A stretch of DNA of 34,829 bases from Promethearchaeota archaeon (lineage in GTDB: Archaea > Asgardarchaeota > Lokiarchaeia > Sigynarchaeales > SOKP01). A model generated the notes under the pieces. The model did not search any database. It saw only the letters and a list, made by a program, of their open reading frames with translations, and had not been told where the DNA came from. The DNA lies in the NCBI GenBank assembly GCA_030605085.1, contig JAUWBH010000046.1:1-34829 (forward strand), given 5' to 3'. This document shows, piece after piece, positions 23,084 through 30,804 of this stretch. A program made the position numbers and the translations under genes. Numbering within the stretch: position 1 is the stretch's first letter; every line of letters starts with the position of its first letter.

Positions 23084-23965
23084 TTAAAGCATTTCACCCT
23101 TTAAATGTTCAATATCCTTATGAATTTCCATTGCATCCGGAGATTCGCCTAATCCGAGCTGATTGAGCAATGATAGTGCTTTTTCATACATTTTTAAAGC
23201 CTCGGAAAAATCTTTTAGACGATGATACATTGATCCAATATTTCTGAGACAAAATGATTTACTTTCTAAATCATCTAACTGCTCAAAAACTTTAGATGCA
23301 TGTTCGTATGATTTTAGTGCTTCGTTATAATTTTCCTCCTCTTGATAAAGACTGCCAATGTTATTAAAAATAATAGCTTTCCCTGACAAATCTCCTAATA
23401 ATTCGTATAATTTTAAAGCTTCTTCATATTTTTTCAGTGCTTTGTGATAATTCAACTAGTCTTGTTCAAGGTTACCTATATAACCAAGAGTTTCGGCTTT
23501 TTTTATTAAAATATCCGATTTTTTATCTAAATCTTCTGATTTATTACATAAATTGAGTGCATCTTCATATCGTTTCATGGCTTTATAAAAGTTTCCTTGC
23601 ATCCTATAAACTGCCGCCATATTATGAAGTATACCGGTTTTTCCCATAAAATCATCTTGCTCCACACAAATCTGAAGAGATGTTATATATTTTTTCAATG
23701 CTTCTGAATAATTTGCTTGGAGAAAATAAATACTCCCGATATCGTTAAGAATCCGGGCTTTTCTTTCCAAATTTTCTAATGCTTCGGCGATTTCTAATGC
23801 TTCTTCATACAAACTCAACGCCTCAGAAAAATTGCCTTGGACACGATTTATATCACCTATATCTCTAAGTTCATTAACTTTCTGTATCTTATCCCCTATT
23901 CGACTTTTCAAAATATCAATAGCCTTTTTAACTTTTTTTGCTTTTGTAGAATTACTCAACCCCAA
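23084..23965 (-). pseudogene. TPR-repeat protein gene interrupted by an in-frame TAG
   Basis: The minus strand encodes about seven tetratricopeptide repeats in one continuous frame, but TAG at 23456-23458 cuts it into 169 and 123 residues. Repeats run on both sides with correct phase: RDIGDINRVQGNFSEALSLY, NDIGSIYFLQANYSEALKKY, HNMAAVYRMQGNFYKAMKRY, then after the stop NNIGSLYQEEENYNEALKSY and RNIGSMYHRLKDFSEALKMY. In the repeat IGNLEQD-stop-LNYHKALKKY the stop replaces exactly one residue where a sister repeat has Glu; CAG to TAG is a likely change. The start is TTG at 23965 or 23959. Such proteins are scaffolds. It is either a recent pseudogene, a sequence error or a readthrough case; TAG ends other genes in this window. 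Confidence 0.8.
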
Positions 23966-24010
23966 TAAATGGCAAAATAAATTTTAGAATAATAAATGGC
24001 AAAATAAATT
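23964..24010. repeat. 27-bp tandem duplication between two genes
   Basis: The 20-mer aataaatggcaaaataaatt occurs at 23964-23983 and again at 23991-24010, a period of 27 bp. One copy covers the start codon region of the TPR gene, the other the stop codon of the 77-residue gene, so a small duplication has occurred at their junction. Replication slippage is the simplest origin. Confidence 0.85.
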
Positions 24011-24242
24011 ATGTTGGTTCCACATAGACCTCTCCTTCTCTAATTTTACCATTACACCATCTGAGTAACCGAGTTCCGTATTCGTCTAGGAAGTTCTCTC
24101 GAACGACGAAATTGATAATATCTGAATACATAATTCTTCTCGTTCCTTTAATTATGTAGCTCAATTTGTCCACAATTTCTTTTAGTAATTTGATGTTTGT
24201 AAGAGTTTTAATTTTTTCAGCTATGCCAATATTCTGACTCAT
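24009..24242 (-). CDS. Small protein of unknown function (77 aa)
   Basis: A 77-residue basic protein starting at ATG 24242. It is mostly helical with a segment KEIVDKLSYIIKGTRRIMYS and a conserved-looking end FLDEYGTRLLRWCNGKIREG. The tail VYVEPT could be a short strand. No metal-binding or catalytic motif is visible. It lies 43 bp upstream of the interrupted TPR gene on the same strand and may share its transcript. A small winged-helix or partner protein of the TPR protein is possible, but this is a guess. Confidence 0.5.
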   Translation of the reverse strand: MSQNIGIAEKIKTLTNIKLLKEIVDKLSYIIKGTRRIMYSDIINFVVRENFLDEYGTRLLRWCNGKIREGEVYVEPT

Positions 24243-24439
24243 TTTTATTACTTAACTTTCGATTAAAATTATTTTTACATTTTTGAAACCATTATGATTT
24301 TCTATATTGACAATTTTAAAGCACTATCTTTTCTTAAAGCGATTTTAGTAAAACCTTAAAAAACGAATTTTCGTAAGAAAAATTACAACTTTTTATACTC
24401 TTGATTAAAAAATTAGATAAAATTAAACGATACGAGAAG

Positions 24440-24616
24440 ATGTCCAAAATAATCCATCTAGGAAATAAAGAATTAGTTGAAAGCTCTAAAGAAATAAAAG
24501 AGGATATAAGTTCAGAGAATTCGATGGGAAATATCGTAAGTTCGTATTTTGTTAAAAAATTTTCTACGACAGATAAAGAAAAAGAGTTTCAAGAGTTTAT
24601 TTTTAATTCAAAATAG
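24440..24616 (+). CDS. Small charged protein of unknown function
   Basis: From ATG 24440 this gives 58 residues (MSKIIHLGNKELVESSKEIK onward), or 71 from a TTG at 24401. It is Lys/Glu/Ser-rich, probably helical, with no recognised motif. It is divergent from the 77-residue gene and ends about 90 bp before the metallophosphoesterase gene. The codon pattern looks coding, but the length is short and the call is weak. Confidence 0.4.
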   Translation: MSKIIHLGNKELVESSKEIKEDISSENSMGNIVSSYFVKKFSTTDKEKEFQEFIFNSK

Positions 24617-24708
24617 ACAAGCGTTTGTTGATTTAATCAATTTTTTCTTTATTTGGTTCACTAAATTTAAACATCAAGAAGTATTAAACAAAAATCTATA
24701 TGAGTTAG

Positions 24709-25200
24709 ATGATTTGGTTTAGTGCGGATTTTCACTTATCTCACGCGAACATAATTAAATATTGCAACCGACCTTTTGATTCTGTGGAAGAAATGAACGC
24801 AACAATTGTTAATAATCTCATTTATACTTTAGAAAAAGGGGACACATTCTATTTTTTAGGTGATTTGACTTTTAATAGTAAATTAATTCGTCCGTTCTTT
24901 ACACTTTTTAAAAAAATCGACATACATTTTATTTTAGGAAATCACGATGGAACATTAGTTCAGAAATACGCTAAAAAGTATTGTAAAGATGTTTCGTATT
25001 TTAAAAAAATAATAATTGATGAGGTATCTATTCTTTTGTTTCATTATGCGTTAAGAACTTGGGATAATGACTCTTGGCAATTATACGGTCACTCTCATGG
25101 AAAACTTGAACCACATGAAAAGCAGTTCGATGTTGGAGTAGATAATAATTATTTTTTTCCTATCTCGTTCGATGAGCTTCTTAAAATAATGGAGAAATAA
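24709..25200 (+). CDS. Calcineurin-like metallophosphoesterase
   Basis: A 163-residue phosphoesterase with all five family motifs: DFHLSH (Asp7, His9), FLGDLTF, LGNHDG, FHYAL and YGHSHGK. Two metal ions bound by these residues hydrolyse phosphodiester or phosphomonoester bonds. Its small size and sequence resemble short bacterial and phage-type members of the family, whose natural substrates are mostly unknown. It has no membrane helix or signal peptide. The start ATG 24709 is directly before the first strand (MIWFSADFHLSH). No close operon partner; the next gene starts 145 bp on. Confidence 0.9.
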   Translation: MIWFSADFHLSHANIIKYCNRPFDSVEEMNATIVNNLIYTLEKGDTFYFLGDLTFNSKLIRPFFTLFKKIDIHFILGNHDGTLVQKYAKKYCKDVSYFKKIIIDEVSILLFHYALRTWDNDSWQLYGHSHGKLEPHEKQFDVGVDNNYFFPISFDELLKIMEK

Positions 25201-25345
25201 TTTATTTCATGATTTACAAACTTTCTTTTTTACAGCTTTTAATTTGTAACAAATAATTAAAAATAACTTTAGATTTTTTAATATTGCTGCAATTTCTAAT
25301 TTAATAGATAATGGACAGTCATAAGAAAAATACAATCTGTGAAAA

Positions 25346-26449
25346 ATGATTACCTATCAATTATTTGATTTATTTTTAAAAATGAATCCGTTCTTTAGAA
25401 GAAAACTAATTAAAATAAAAGATATTCATAGATGGATAAAAGATTTAAAAATAGACAAGCATCTTGAAAAAGAAGCTAATTTAAAAATTTTTTTAGAATA
25501 TCTCCATCGCGAAAATATAATCAACCCCTTTTTCAAAATCGAGTTTCCAGTTGAGCATAAATTTCATACACACTGGATGGGTATGCCTAATTTAACTAAT
25601 GATATTAGTTCTCATTCATGGGAAGAGGTTTATAAAGAAAATCTTATTATCTTTTTTGATAATGAGCAAGAAAGATTAAAAAAATGGAATCATAAAAGGA
25701 TTAAGAGAAAAGTTGAAGAGAATTTATATGCTCTTGAAGAAAGTGTCTATTATTATCATCCTATCCAATTTGTTCAGCTGCTCTCAATAATATTTCACAT
25801 GAAAAAGATTAATCCTAATCTTTTATCAATAAAAACCTATTTTGAGTATTACTGGGAAAGATTTTTTGAATTTGAAGGGGATTCTTTCGTGAAAAATATT
25901 AAAGAAATTATAAACAAGCAAAATAAATCTATTCAAGAATATATACATGATATCCGTAAAAAACAAAACTTTACGATTTATGAAAAAATACTTCCAAGAT
26001 TTTTTTGGCTTACACCTGAAGTGTTTCAATTATGGATAAAACTAGAAGCAATCTTCTCCTCAAACTTTTATATTCCTTCTCATTTAAAAGCTCCAGTTCA
26101 AATAAAGCGCAATATTATTAAAGAAAATGATGTAAATGATGCATACAAAAAAGATATTTATGATAGGAGAGAAAAATTTGAAAAGATTCAAGAATTTTTT
26201 AGTTCTGAAGAAGTTAAAATAATAATATATCTTTTAGATGTTTTTGAAGAAGAACATGATTTTGAAGGTCTTGATAAATGGTTTGATTTAATCATACAAA
26301 TCAATAAGTCAAAGAAAAACAAATTAAAGGGATTTTTATCATTTTATGCAAATATATTTGAAATAATCAGAATATTAAAACTTGCTCTATGGTATTTAGA
26401 ACCAGATGCGGAAAAAAAGAAAAAGATTAGACCAGAATATTTTATATAG
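25346..26449 (+). CDS. Unknown 367-aa protein rich in aromatic residues
   Basis: A soluble, helix-rich protein with many Phe, Tyr, Trp and Lys residues and no membrane helix. Notable segments are FFRRKLIKIKDIHRWIKDLK near the N-terminus, HKFHTHWMGMPN around residue 75, YYYHPIQFVQLLSIIFHMKK around 140 and FFWLTPEVFQLWIKLEA around 222. The C-terminus (KLALWYLEPDAEKKKKIRPE) ends on a TAG. I do not recognise a family and see no catalytic motif. It starts at ATG 25346. It could be the N-terminal part of a longer protein, but there is no downstream reading frame that continues it. Confidence 0.6.
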   Translation: MITYQLFDLFLKMNPFFRRKLIKIKDIHRWIKDLKIDKHLEKEANLKIFLEYLHRENIINPFFKIEFPVEHKFHTHWMGMPNLTNDISSHSWEEVYKENLIIFFDNEQERLKKWNHKRIKRKVEENLYALEESVYYYHPIQFVQLLSIIFHMKKINPNLLSIKTYFEYYWERFFEFEGDSFVKNIKEIINKQNKSIQEYIHDIRKKQNFTIYEKILPRFFWLTPEVFQLWIKLEAIFSSNFYIPSHLKAPVQIKRNIIKENDVNDAYKKDIYDRREKFEKIQEFFSSEEVKIIIYLLDVFEEEHDFEGLDKWFDLIIQINKSKKNKLKGFLSFYANIFEIIRILKLALWYLEPDAEKKKKIRPEYFI

Positions 26450-26564
26450 GAAAAATTTATATATAGGAAAATTTTACTACTTTTACCGAAATTTTTGTAT
26501 AAAATTGTATAAATTGCGAAAATAAATAATAAATAATAAATAAATAAAGAAAACCAAAGTTAAA

Positions 26565-26570
26565 AGGTGA
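26565..26570 (+). promoter_or_regulatory. Ribosome binding site of CMD-family gene
   Basis: AGGTGA lies 8 bases before ATG 26579. This decides between that ATG and the ATG at 26575, which would stop after three codons. A TATA-like tataaatt (26507-26514) and an (AAAT)n-like tract (about 26520-26549) lie further upstream. Confidence 0.6.
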
Positions 26571-26578
26571 AATAATGA

Positions 26579-27235
26579 ATGAGTGATCAAGATGAGCAAG
26601 TAACGAGAAAAATCGAACGCCGTGAACATGTGCGGCTATCCGAACCCAGAATCCTTCCCCTGAATAGAGATGAGTTTGCCAAACAAACGAAAGATTTTTT
26701 GTTAAATAAATCAGAATGGGATAAATTGGTGAAGGAGACCATGGAAGGGATAAAAGATTTATATTCACAGATCCCATACCTAAATGTGTTTGCTACAACC
26801 GCAAGATATAAAGAACTACGTATAAGATCTACGACTTTTAACAGCCATATAATGAATAAATCATCGCTACCCGATCGGGATAAAGAGATACTCATTCTTC
26901 GTATGGCATGGATCTGCCATTGTGAATATATGTGGGGTCATCATGTTATACGCGGAAAGATGGCTGGTCTTTCTGATGATGAAATCAGCCGTATCATGGA
27001 AGGACCAGACGCCGATGGATGGGCTCCTTTTGATGCGACATTGCTTTGTGCGGTTGACGAGCTCTATACAGACACCTTTATTACCGACAAAACTTGGAAG
27101 ACTCTGGCTGAACGGTATAATACACATCAGCTCATGGATTTAGTCGCCACTGTGGGTTTTTACAATAATTCAGCCATGTCGCTCAATACTTATGGCGTTC
27201 AACTGGAAGAAGGAGTTAAAGGATTCCCAGAATGA
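26579..27235 (+). CDS. Carboxymuconolactone decarboxylase/AhpD-like family protein
   Basis: A 218-residue CMD-family protein. The core has HIMNKSSLPDRDKEILILRM, the CHCEYMWGHHVIRGKMAGLS motif with Cys and His residues in the family active-site helix, and LMDLVATVGFYNNSAMSLNT near the C-terminus. Relatives include lactone decarboxylases and AhpD-like peroxidase partners; only one motif Cys is followed by a nearby Cys (CHC), so a classic CxxC redox centre is absent. The base composition (about 45% GC in samples I counted) and Arg codons CGC, CGG and CGT differ from its AT-rich neighbours that favour AGA. This points to recent transfer, probably from bacteria. Substrate unknown. Confidence 0.85.
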   Translation: MSDQDEQVTRKIERREHVRLSEPRILPLNRDEFAKQTKDFLLNKSEWDKLVKETMEGIKDLYSQIPYLNVFATTARYKELRIRSTTFNSHIMNKSSLPDRDKEILILRMAWICHCEYMWGHHVIRGKMAGLSDDEISRIMEGPDADGWAPFDATLLCAVDELYTDTFITDKTWKTLAERYNTHQLMDLVATVGFYNNSAMSLNTYGVQLEEGVKGFPE

Positions 27236-27570
27236 GAATATATTGATGAGAATTTTATTATTAAAATCTTGAATTTATTTTCTCTTTTATCTCTTTTTTT
27301 CTGAATTTTTTGCCATAGGTCGTTTTCGAACTGTTCCTTTAGAAAATTTTGGAGAATTTAGAAGAAGAAATATGAGATGTAAGGGAAGTTTTCCTTTCTG
27401 AACGAAAGTTAAATTTATATATGGAGAAATTTATATATGAAAAAATAAAGGCATTAGGCATATCTTACAAATTCTTTGAAATTCTCAACTATAAAGAACT
27501 TTAAATTTATTAAAAATGTAGAATTCATTAAAAAAAAAAAATAAAAAATCAATTTAGGTTAAATTAGATT
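27236..27570. other. Gene-free region with a possible tiny ORF
   Basis: The region is AT-rich with a T-run after the CMD gene. An ATG at 27421 opens a 27-codon frame to 27504 (MEKFIYEKIKALGISYKFFE, then ILNYKEL) that reads like the first helix and strand of a protein and may be a small gene or a decayed N-terminus. The phrase aaatttatatatg occurs twice, at about 27412 and 27427. Nothing else is evident. Confidence 0.25.
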
Positions 27571-28488
27571 ATGGAATTATTTAATGAAATTGAAGAAAGA
27601 TTTGTTAAAGTCAACGGAATTAAACTCCACACCGTTTTAATTGGTTCTGGTGAACCTTTAATGTTACTGCACGGTTTTCCGGATTTTTGGTACGGCTGGA
27701 AATATATTATTTTAGGACTAAAGGACAAGTATAGATTAATCGTTCCTGATATGAGAGGATACAACACTTCTGATAAGCCAGAGGGCATTGAAAACTATAC
27801 TTTAGAGATTTTGGTTGAAGATATCCGTTCTCTGAGCGATGCGCTAAGTTTGGGTAAGTTTTCCCTTGCCGGACACGATTGGGGTGGACCTGTAGCGTGG
27901 GGGTTCGCCGAGAAACATCCAGAATTATTAAGAAAATTGATACTTTGCAATGGACCCCACCCAATAGTAATGGGAAAAGCAATTGGTAAACATAAAGCTC
28001 AACAAAGAGCTAGTTCCTATATATTAGAATTTATAAAACCTGATAGCGCAAAAATACTTATGGATAACGATTTTAAAATTTTAAAAGCAATTATGAATAT
28101 GGATATCCAAACTTTAAGAAGTCTTTTTGGAGGACCAACAGTAGAGAACATTTCTGAATTACCAAAAAGAGAGAAACGACTTAGTGAGTTTGATATGCAA
28201 AAATATGTAGAAGCATGGTCTCAACCAGGAGCGGTAAATGCAGGGTTGAATTATTATCGCGCGACCGTTAAGTTTATGTCCAGATCTAAAGCCTGGACTG
28301 GAATAATAAATGTTCCGACCTTGGTTATTCACGGTATGAAAGATATTGCTTTAACCCCTAAAATTTTAGAAGGTTTGGAAGAATATGTAAAGGATTTAAA
28401 AATTGTAAAAATTGAAAACGCTTCTCACTGGGTAATGGTCGACGAGCCAGAAATGGTTATTTCAAGCATTAAAGAGTTTTTAGGTTGA
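27571..28488 (+). CDS. Alpha/beta hydrolase, epoxide hydrolase-like
   Basis: A 305-residue alpha/beta-hydrolase of the epoxide hydrolase/haloalkane dehalogenase branch. The oxyanion motif is HGFPDFWYGW (34-43), and the nucleophile is Asp103 in AGHDWGGPVAW, which points to an Asp-type hydrolase rather than a serine esterase. Asp258 (IHGMKDIALTP) is the likely acid and His286 (NASHWVMVDEP) the base. A helical cap occupies about 130-235; epoxide hydrolases need two cap tyrosines, and NAGLNYYRATVK carries Tyr-Tyr in that place. No signal peptide; cytosolic. It starts at ATG 27571. It is a single gene. An epoxide is the best-guess substrate, not proven. Confidence 0.9.
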   Translation: MELFNEIEERFVKVNGIKLHTVLIGSGEPLMLLHGFPDFWYGWKYIILGLKDKYRLIVPDMRGYNTSDKPEGIENYTLEILVEDIRSLSDALSLGKFSLAGHDWGGPVAWGFAEKHPELLRKLILCNGPHPIVMGKAIGKHKAQQRASSYILEFIKPDSAKILMDNDFKILKAIMNMDIQTLRSLFGGPTVENISELPKREKRLSEFDMQKYVEAWSQPGAVNAGLNYYRATVKFMSRSKAWTGIINVPTLVIHGMKDIALTPKILEGLEEYVKDLKIVKIENASHWVMVDEPEMVISSIKEFLG

Positions 28489-28542
28489 AAAACTTGCAAT
28501 TCTAATATTTTTTTTACTATTTTTCAAATTTTTTTTATTTAT

Positions 28543-29544
28543 TTACTCTGATTTATTATTATTTTTGATAACTTTTATTTTTAACAAATCTTTAGCTAGA
28601 ATAGTGTTTGGGAATATTTCTTTTGCGTCTTCAAGTAATTTTTGCGCATTTTCTTGATATCTTGAAGAAATATGAGTTAATATCAATTGTTTTGCGTTCA
28701 TTAGTTTTGCGACATTCGCAGCATCAACGCTGGTTGAATGCATTTTTTCTTTAGCAGCTTCCGATAATTCTTTTCCGAAAGTTGCTTCGTGTATTAAAAT
28801 ATCGGAATCTTTACCTAAATCTATTAAAGTTTCACAGGGCGTCGTATCTCCCGAATAAGTTATTTTTACACCAGGTCTTTCGTATCCCACTATCCCCTCT
28901 TTTCTAGGGTCAATAACTTTTCCATCAATTTCAATTTCTAATCCTTGCTGTAATTTTTTCCAAACGCGGCTTTCGGGGATTCCTAATTCTCTTGCTCTTT
29001 CGGGATTAAATTTACCATATCGAGGTTTTTCTATGAAGGAATATGCAAAGGTAGTAATTGAATGATTAACTAAAGCATAGTTTATAAGATATCTGTTAGT
29101 TTCGTGAATTGTATTATTATTTAAATTTTCTTCTTTTTTAGGGATTTCCGAATCTAATCCTTCAAATTCAATTAAATTATTATTGATGTGGTCAATTTCA
29201 ATGATTTTAATTGGATAATTTGTTTTTAATCCAAGTATTTTTCTATGTAAAAACAAATAAATGAATAAATTTCGAGGTCCAAAAATAGTGACAGGAGCAG
29301 TTCTTTCGGCTAATCCAAATCGAAACAATAATCCTGGAAGACCTATGATATGATCTCCGTGAAAATGAGAAATAAGAATCTTTAATGGCTTGTTGAATTT
29401 TAATCCAGCGTCTATAAATCTGCGCTGAATATCTTCCCCACAATCGAATAATATGATGTGATTTTTAAATTTTAGTGCGGTGGAGGATAAATTTCGATTC
29501 TTAACGGGAATAGCCGCTGAAGAACCTAGGATAATGAGTTCCAT
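28543..29544 (-). CDS. rnz: Ribonuclease Z (tRNase Z)
   Basis: A 333-residue metallo-beta-lactamase-fold endonuclease that trims the 3' end of tRNA precursors. The zinc motif is ISHFHGDHIIG with His and Asp residues at about 60-65. The N-terminal strand MELIILGSSAAIPVKNRNLS, the GPRNL segment, the TYSGDTTPC motif with the bridging Asp, LIHEATF and the C-terminal ILTHISSRY His are all there. A stretch around 130-160 (DSEIPKKEENLNNNTIHET) is a lineage-specific loop. Its ATG is 9 bases after the stop of the upstream coiled-coil gene, so the two form an operon. Length is normal for the short (RNase ZS) form. Confidence 0.95.
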   Translation of the reverse strand: MELIILGSSAAIPVKNRNLSSTALKFKNHIILFDCGEDIQRRFIDAGLKFNKPLKILISHFHGDHIIGLPGLLFRFGLAERTAPVTIFGPRNLFIYLFLHRKILGLKTNYPIKIIEIDHINNNLIEFEGLDSEIPKKEENLNNNTIHETNRYLINYALVNHSITTFAYSFIEKPRYGKFNPERARELGIPESRVWKKLQQGLEIEIDGKVIDPRKEGIVGYERPGVKITYSGDTTPCETLIDLGKDSDILIHEATFGKELSEAAKEKMHSTSVDAANVAKLMNAKQLILTHISSRYQENAQKLLEDAKEIFPNTILAKDLLKIKVIKNNNKSE

Positions 29545-29553
29545 TAACGTTCA

Positions 29554-30690
29554 TTATGGTATTTTTTTTCTTAACTCAGAGATTTCTAATCTTTGTTGGG
29601 AAATTTGTTTGTTTAGATCTTCGATTATATTTTTCAATTCTCTCCATCTTAAAGCAACATGTGGATTTTTCGTCGGAGCCTCTTCAGAGAGCAGATCGAT
29701 GTTTTTTAATTTCTTTCTTAATTCAGTTATTATTTGTTCCTGAGAACCATCCTGTAATCCCGACGCTATTTTTTCAATATGGGAATCGATAAGTTGATTT
29801 TGAAGTAATTTAATTTGACTGTTTGCCTTATTCAATTTTCTTTGTAACTCTCCCGTTAAATTAGTGATTGAAGTTTCCGATTTAGCATCATTATATGCTG
29901 AAATTGAATTTATTTGTGCTTCTTCTAAAATAGAAATCGTATTTTTCAATTCTACAATTCTTATTTCTCTTTCATTTAATTCAACTCTTAAATTTTCAAT
30001 TTGCTTCTTTAGATCGTTAGGGTCAAATTCTTCTAATAACATACTTTCTTTAAAGATTTTTTTTTCGAGTTTAGCGAGTTTTTTTTTTATAGATTTTATT
30101 TTTCTCTTATGTGTTGCTATTTTTAATTGTTCTTGAAGATATTCTTTTAAATCTTCTATTGATGAGCTATTTGAAGCACATCCTCCACTTGATCTGGCAA
30201 TCTCTAATTCTTTTTCCAATTCAGCTATTCTTAACTTTAACGAGCCAATTTCTTCTTTTTTACTCTCTTTTGTTAATTCTGATATTAATCTTTGTTGCTT
30301 GTTTATTTTATCTTGTAATTCTTTTATTAAGGTTTCAAGAGGCTCCTTCTTCTCTTCGATTCTTATTACGGTCCCATTACCAGATCTAACTAATTTTTCT
30401 AGCTCTAATTGAATACCGATCTTTTCTTTTCTTAGAAATCCCATATTATCTTTTAATTCTCTAATCTGTTTTTCTTTTTCTTTTAATTGATATTCCCATC
30501 TTGATTCTAATTTTTTATTGAGTTTCTTTTTTGAACCTTTTGAATCTTCTTCCAGTAAAAAACTATCTAATTTCATAATCGTCTCTTCTAATTGTTCAAT
30601 TTTATTGAGATAACCGATGATTTCACGATCTTTCTTTTCTAAATTTGACTCTAATTTGTTAATTCTAGCTGTTAGGTCTTCTTCAGTCAT
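29554..30690 (-). CDS. Long coiled-coil protein upstream of RNase Z
   Basis: A 378-residue protein that is nearly all coiled coil, with heptads rich in Leu, Ile, Glu and Lys across about 1-130, 135-175, 180-255 and 290-378. Short breaks occur near GSGNGTVIRIEEKK (about 102-117) and SGGCASNSSS (about 168-177). No enzymatic domain or membrane helix is visible. It starts at ATG 30690 and lies in a tight operon with rnz, which suggests linked expression but does not prove a role in tRNA processing. I do not recognise a specific family; a structural or scaffold role is likely. Confidence 0.8.
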   Translation of the reverse strand: MTEEDLTARINKLESNLEKKDREIIGYLNKIEQLEETIMKLDSFLLEEDSKGSKKKLNKKLESRWEYQLKEKEKQIRELKDNMGFLRKEKIGIQLELEKLVRSGNGTVIRIEEKKEPLETLIKELQDKINKQQRLISELTKESKKEEIGSLKLRIAELEKELEIARSSGGCASNSSSIEDLKEYLQEQLKIATHKRKIKSIKKKLAKLEKKIFKESMLLEEFDPNDLKKQIENLRVELNEREIRIVELKNTISILEEAQINSISAYNDAKSETSITNLTGELQRKLNKANSQIKLLQNQLIDSHIEKIASGLQDGSQEQIITELRKKLKNIDLLSEEAPTKNPHVALRWRELKNIIEDLNKQISQQRLEISELRKKIP

Positions 30691-30761
30691 CTTTGGAGCT
30701 CTACTTTTACCTTCTTATTGTTTAAATTTTTGTTATAATTTGTATTAAAATAATTTATTTA

Positions 30762-30785
30762 AAAATAGTATATTAATACTATTTT
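30762..30785. terminator. Perfect inverted repeat after ABC transporter operon
   Basis: AAAATAGTAT, a four-base loop ATTA and ATACTATTTT make a perfect 10-bp stem. On the minus strand it lies 20 bases past the stop of the permease gene, followed by T-rich DNA. It probably ends the transporter transcript before the coiled-coil/rnz operon. Confidence 0.5.
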
Positions 30786-30804
30786 ATAAATAATTGTAAG
30801 GTTC

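Noticed and set aside
23456..23458. TAG as a programmed pyrrolysine codon
   Set aside because: TAG also ends intact genes here (22950-22952, 11034-11036, 26447-26449), and no pyl genes or insertion element are visible; a nonsense mutation is simpler.
26520..26550. (AAAT/AATA)n tract as an origin element
   Set aside because: Short AT repeats are common throughout this DNA, and no Orc1/Cdc6 gene or origin box is near.
26587..27127. Several minus-strand ORFs opposite the CMD gene
   Set aside because: Less AT-rich DNA leaves long antisense frames; the plus-strand frame has the family motifs and ribosome binding site.
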